Of a stretch of 64,000 bases of DNA, positions 62,111 to 64,000 are shown piece by piece. The notes beneath the pieces were generated by a model that saw nothing but the letters and a program-made list of their open reading frames with translations, had not been told where the DNA came from and made no database searches. This DNA is from Pseudomonas tritici (lineage in GTDB: Bacteria; Pseudomonadota; Gammaproteobacteria; Pseudomonadales; Pseudomonadaceae): NCBI RefSeq assembly GCF_014268275.3, contig NZ_CP077084.1, positions 3,100,001-3,164,000 of the forward strand, read 5' to 3'. Numbering within the stretch: position 1 is the stretch's first letter; each line of letters opens with the position of its first letter. Both the position numbers and the translations under genes were made by a program.

Positions 62111-63454
62111 ATGCCGTCGTTCTTCAAACGCTCCCTGTTGCCCAAACTGCGCGGTTTCCCCCTCACTCCCGACGCCCTTGAGGTGCTGTCCGGCGCCGAC
62201 GCGTATCGCCGTTGCCTGCTGGAGAAGATTGCCCAGGCCACGCGGCGTATCTACATTGTTGCGCTGTACTTGCAGCAGGACGAGGCGGGGCAGGAGATCT
62301 ACGATGCGCTGCACGCGGCCAAGGCTGCGCGGCCGGCGTTGGACATCGTGGTGGTGGTCGACTGGCTGCGCGCCCAGCGCGGTTTGATCGGCGCCGGCAA
62401 ACAGCCAGGCAACAGCGCCTGGTATCAGTCCATGACCCACAGCCACAGCACTGAAGTGCCGGTGTATGGCGTACCGGTGCAAACCCGCGAGTTGTTCGGC
62501 GTGCTGCACCTCAAGGGCTTTGTGATCGACGACACGGTGCTGTACAGCGGTGCCAGCCTGAATAACGTGTACCTGCACAAGTTCGACAAGTACCGCTTCG
62601 ACCGTTACCACCTGATCCACAGCCAGCCGCTCGCCGACTCGATGCAGCACCTGGTGGAACACGGGCTTGTCGCCTCCAAGGCAGTTAATCGCCTGGACCT
62701 GCCCAATCCCCCGACCACGCGCAGCTTGCGCAATGATATCGGCGACTTGCGCAGCCGTTTGAAACACGCGACCTACGACACCACGACGGGGCAGTTGCCC
62801 AATGGTCACCTGTCGGTCAGCCCGTTACTCGGGGTTGGCAAGAACAACCCGCTGAACCGGGTGATCCTCGAACTGATCGCCAGCGCCCAGCATCAGCTGA
62901 CCATCTGCACGCCGTACTTCAACCTGCCGCTGCCGGTGACTCGCGAAATCAACCGCGCCCTGGCGCGGGGTGTGAAGGTCGACATCATCGTTGGCGACAA
63001 GACCGCCAACGACTTCTACATTCCGCCGAGCGAGCCGTTCAAAGTCATTGCCGCGCTGCCCTACCTCTACGAAATCAGCCTGCGCCGCTTCGCCAAGCGG
63101 CATCAGCGCGACATCGACCACGGCCAGTTGAACCTGCACCTGTGGCACGACGGCGACAACACCTACCACCTCAAGGGCATGTGGGTCGACCAGCGCTACA
63201 CGTTGCTCACCGGCAACAATATCAACCCGCGAGCGTTCCGCCTCGACTTGGAAAACGCTTTGCTGATCGACGACCCGCAAGGCCATTGGCTTGAACCACG
63301 CCGCACCGAGCTGGCGCAGATTTTCCAGCACACCACGCGTATCGAGCGTTATCAGGACCTGCAAACGCTGCTGGACTACCCGGAGGCGGTCGGCAAATTC
63401 CTGCGTCGGGTCAGCCGCGTTCGGATCGAGCGGTTGCTGTACCGCATCCTGTAG
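62111..63454 (+). CDS. pssA: CDP-diacylglycerol-serine O-phosphatidyltransferase (PLD family)
   Basis: 447 residues. Two phospholipase-D-type HxK motifs are present: HLKGFVIDDTVLYSGASLNN at about 137 and HLKGMWVDQRYTLLTGNNIN at about 357. This is the E. coli-type peripheral enzyme making phosphatidylserine from CDP-diacylglycerol and serine, the first step to phosphatidylethanolamine. It is monocistronic with a strong terminator. The basic C-terminus (RRVSRVRIERLLYRIL) may aid membrane contact. Confidence 0.94.
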   Translation: MPSFFKRSLLPKLRGFPLTPDALEVLSGADAYRRCLLEKIAQATRRIYIVALYLQQDEAGQEIYDALHAAKAARPALDIVVVVDWLRAQRGLIGAGKQPGNSAWYQSMTHSHSTEVPVYGVPVQTRELFGVLHLKGFVIDDTVLYSGASLNNVYLHKFDKYRFDRYHLIHSQPLADSMQHLVEHGLVASKAVNRLDLPNPPTTRSLRNDIGDLRSRLKHATYDTTTGQLPNGHLSVSPLLGVGKNNPLNRVILELIASAQHQLTICTPYFNLPLPVTREINRALARGVKVDIIVGDKTANDFYIPPSEPFKVIAALPYLYEISLRRFAKRHQRDIDHGQLNLHLWHDGDNTYHLKGMWVDQRYTLLTGNNINPRAFRLDLENALLIDDPQGHWLEPRRTELAQIFQHTTRIERYQDLQTLLDYPEAVGKFLRRVSRVRIERLLYRIL

Positions 63455-63465
63455 AACTGCAGGCG

Positions 63466-63506
63466 AAAAAAAGACCCAGCCCCTCAACAGGGCTGGGTCT
63501 TTTTTT
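63466..63506. terminator. Bidirectional terminator between pssA and efeO
   Basis: gacccagccc and gggctgggtc form a perfect 10-bp stem with a 7-base loop, flanked by seven A on one side and seven T on the other, so it works in both directions for the two convergent genes. Confidence 0.93.
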
Positions 63507-63515
63507 ATCCAGCGT

Positions 63516-64000
63516 TTAGTTCAGGCCCAGCTTGCCACGCAACATGGACAGGTCTTCAGCCAGGGTGTTGACCGGACCCACCAGCGCCTTGCGGTCGCTT
63601 TCCTTGACCTTGTCGTAGGTCTCGAAGCCGCCGTCCTTGGTTTTGTACTTGGCCAGGATCTTGTCCACGGCGGCGAAGTTCTTGTCGACTTTGGCCAGGA
63701 AGGTTTTGTCTTGCTTCTCGATCTGGCCACGGAACAGGTCGACGATTTTCTTCGCGCCGTCGATGTTGCCCTGGAAGTCGTACAGGTCGGTGTGGCTGTA
63801 GCGGTCTTCCTCACCGGATATCTTGGTGGCGGCGACTTCTTCAAGCAGCGCTGCGGCGCCGCCGACGACTTTTTCCGGCGGGAAGGTCAGGCCGTCGACG
63901 CGGGTCTTGAGGTCGTTGACGTCGGTGTTGAGTTTGGCCGTGAGGGTTTCCAGGCCCTTGGTGCTGTTCTGCGAGAACAGTGCGTATTCGATGCGGTGGA
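63516..64000 (-). CDS. efeO: Iron-uptake protein EfeO, C-terminal part
   Basis: Partial: the start is beyond the window. The visible ~160 residues include [39 protein letters not shown] and the end [15 protein letters not shown], typical of the imelysin-like M75 domain of EfeO. With EfeU and EfeB it takes up ferrous iron through the periplasm. Only the last third is seen, so the N-terminal cupredoxin domain, present or absent, cannot be judged. Confidence 0.88.
   Translation of the reverse strand, partial: HRIEYALFSQNSTKGLETLTAKLNTDVNDLKTRVDGLTFPPEKVVGGAAALLEEVAATKISGEEDRYSHTDLYDFQGNIDGAKKIVDLFRGQIEKQDKTFLAKVDKNFAAVDKILAKYKTKDGGFETYDKVKESDRKALVGPVNTLAEDLSMLRGKLGLN

Overview
The window looks like a Pseudomonas chromosome of the P. 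fluorescens type. GC is high, intergenic regions carry many REP/REPIN palindromes, and the gene content (OprB porin, LigD with Ku, YbiT, LpxO, EfeO, a MASE2 diguanylate cyclase, a MocR regulator, LysR/AzoR pairs) is typical of that group. This assignment rests on protein and repeat style; no rRNA or other marker gene is present. No tRNA, rRNA or CRISPR array was seen.

Layout. 1-2.9 kb: end of a LysE-type exporter, a diguanylate cyclase and a periplasmic M20 carboxypeptidase. 3.2-8.2 kb: a large RHS polymorphic toxin on the minus strand with a variable AT-rich toxin tip and a coupled immunity gene. 8.4-13.9 kb: a two-gene RND pump divergent from a Bcr/CflA-type MFS pump, sharing an operator-rich promoter. 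13.9-18.9 kb: pirin, an intact IS110-family element inserted in a REP, an MscS-type channel with a cyclic-nucleotide-binding domain, an aldehyde dehydrogenase remnant and a hexapeptide acyltransferase.

18.9-29.3 kb holds a complete non-phosphorylating L-rhamnose pathway on the minus strand: outer-membrane porin, dehydrogenase, RhaT, mutarotase, lactonase, lactaldehyde dehydrogenase, KDR aldolase, rhamnonate dehydratase and an MFS carrier. A divergent LysR gene is the likely regulator. 29.4-31.4 kb: an iron-type sigma/anti-sigma pair without a receptor gene, and a molybdate-binding TOBE protein. 31.4-31.8 and 43.3-43.7 kb are two copies of a 416-bp dispersed repeat that can fold into a branched cruciform.

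31.9-43.3 kb: PatB/MalY lyase, a small redox/acetyltransferase operon divergent from a MocR regulator, gamma-glutamyltransferase, exonuclease III, nicotinamide riboside kinase with PnuC, a chemoreceptor, UppP and DUF1294. 43.8-53 kb: YjbR, LysR/AzoR, an alpha/beta hydrolase, two MFS carriers, YbiT, a methyltransferase and a TIGR03067 protein. 53.3-64 kb: Wzz, LpxO with a PhoP-box-like promoter, LigD-Ku, an aldose dehydrogenase, DUF1348 with a TetR gene, PssA, and the end of EfeO.

The strongest discovery is in the IS110 element. Its left end can be folded by eye into a two-loop bridge RNA. One loop reads the REP target on both sides of a CT core, and the other reads the element's own two ends around the same core.
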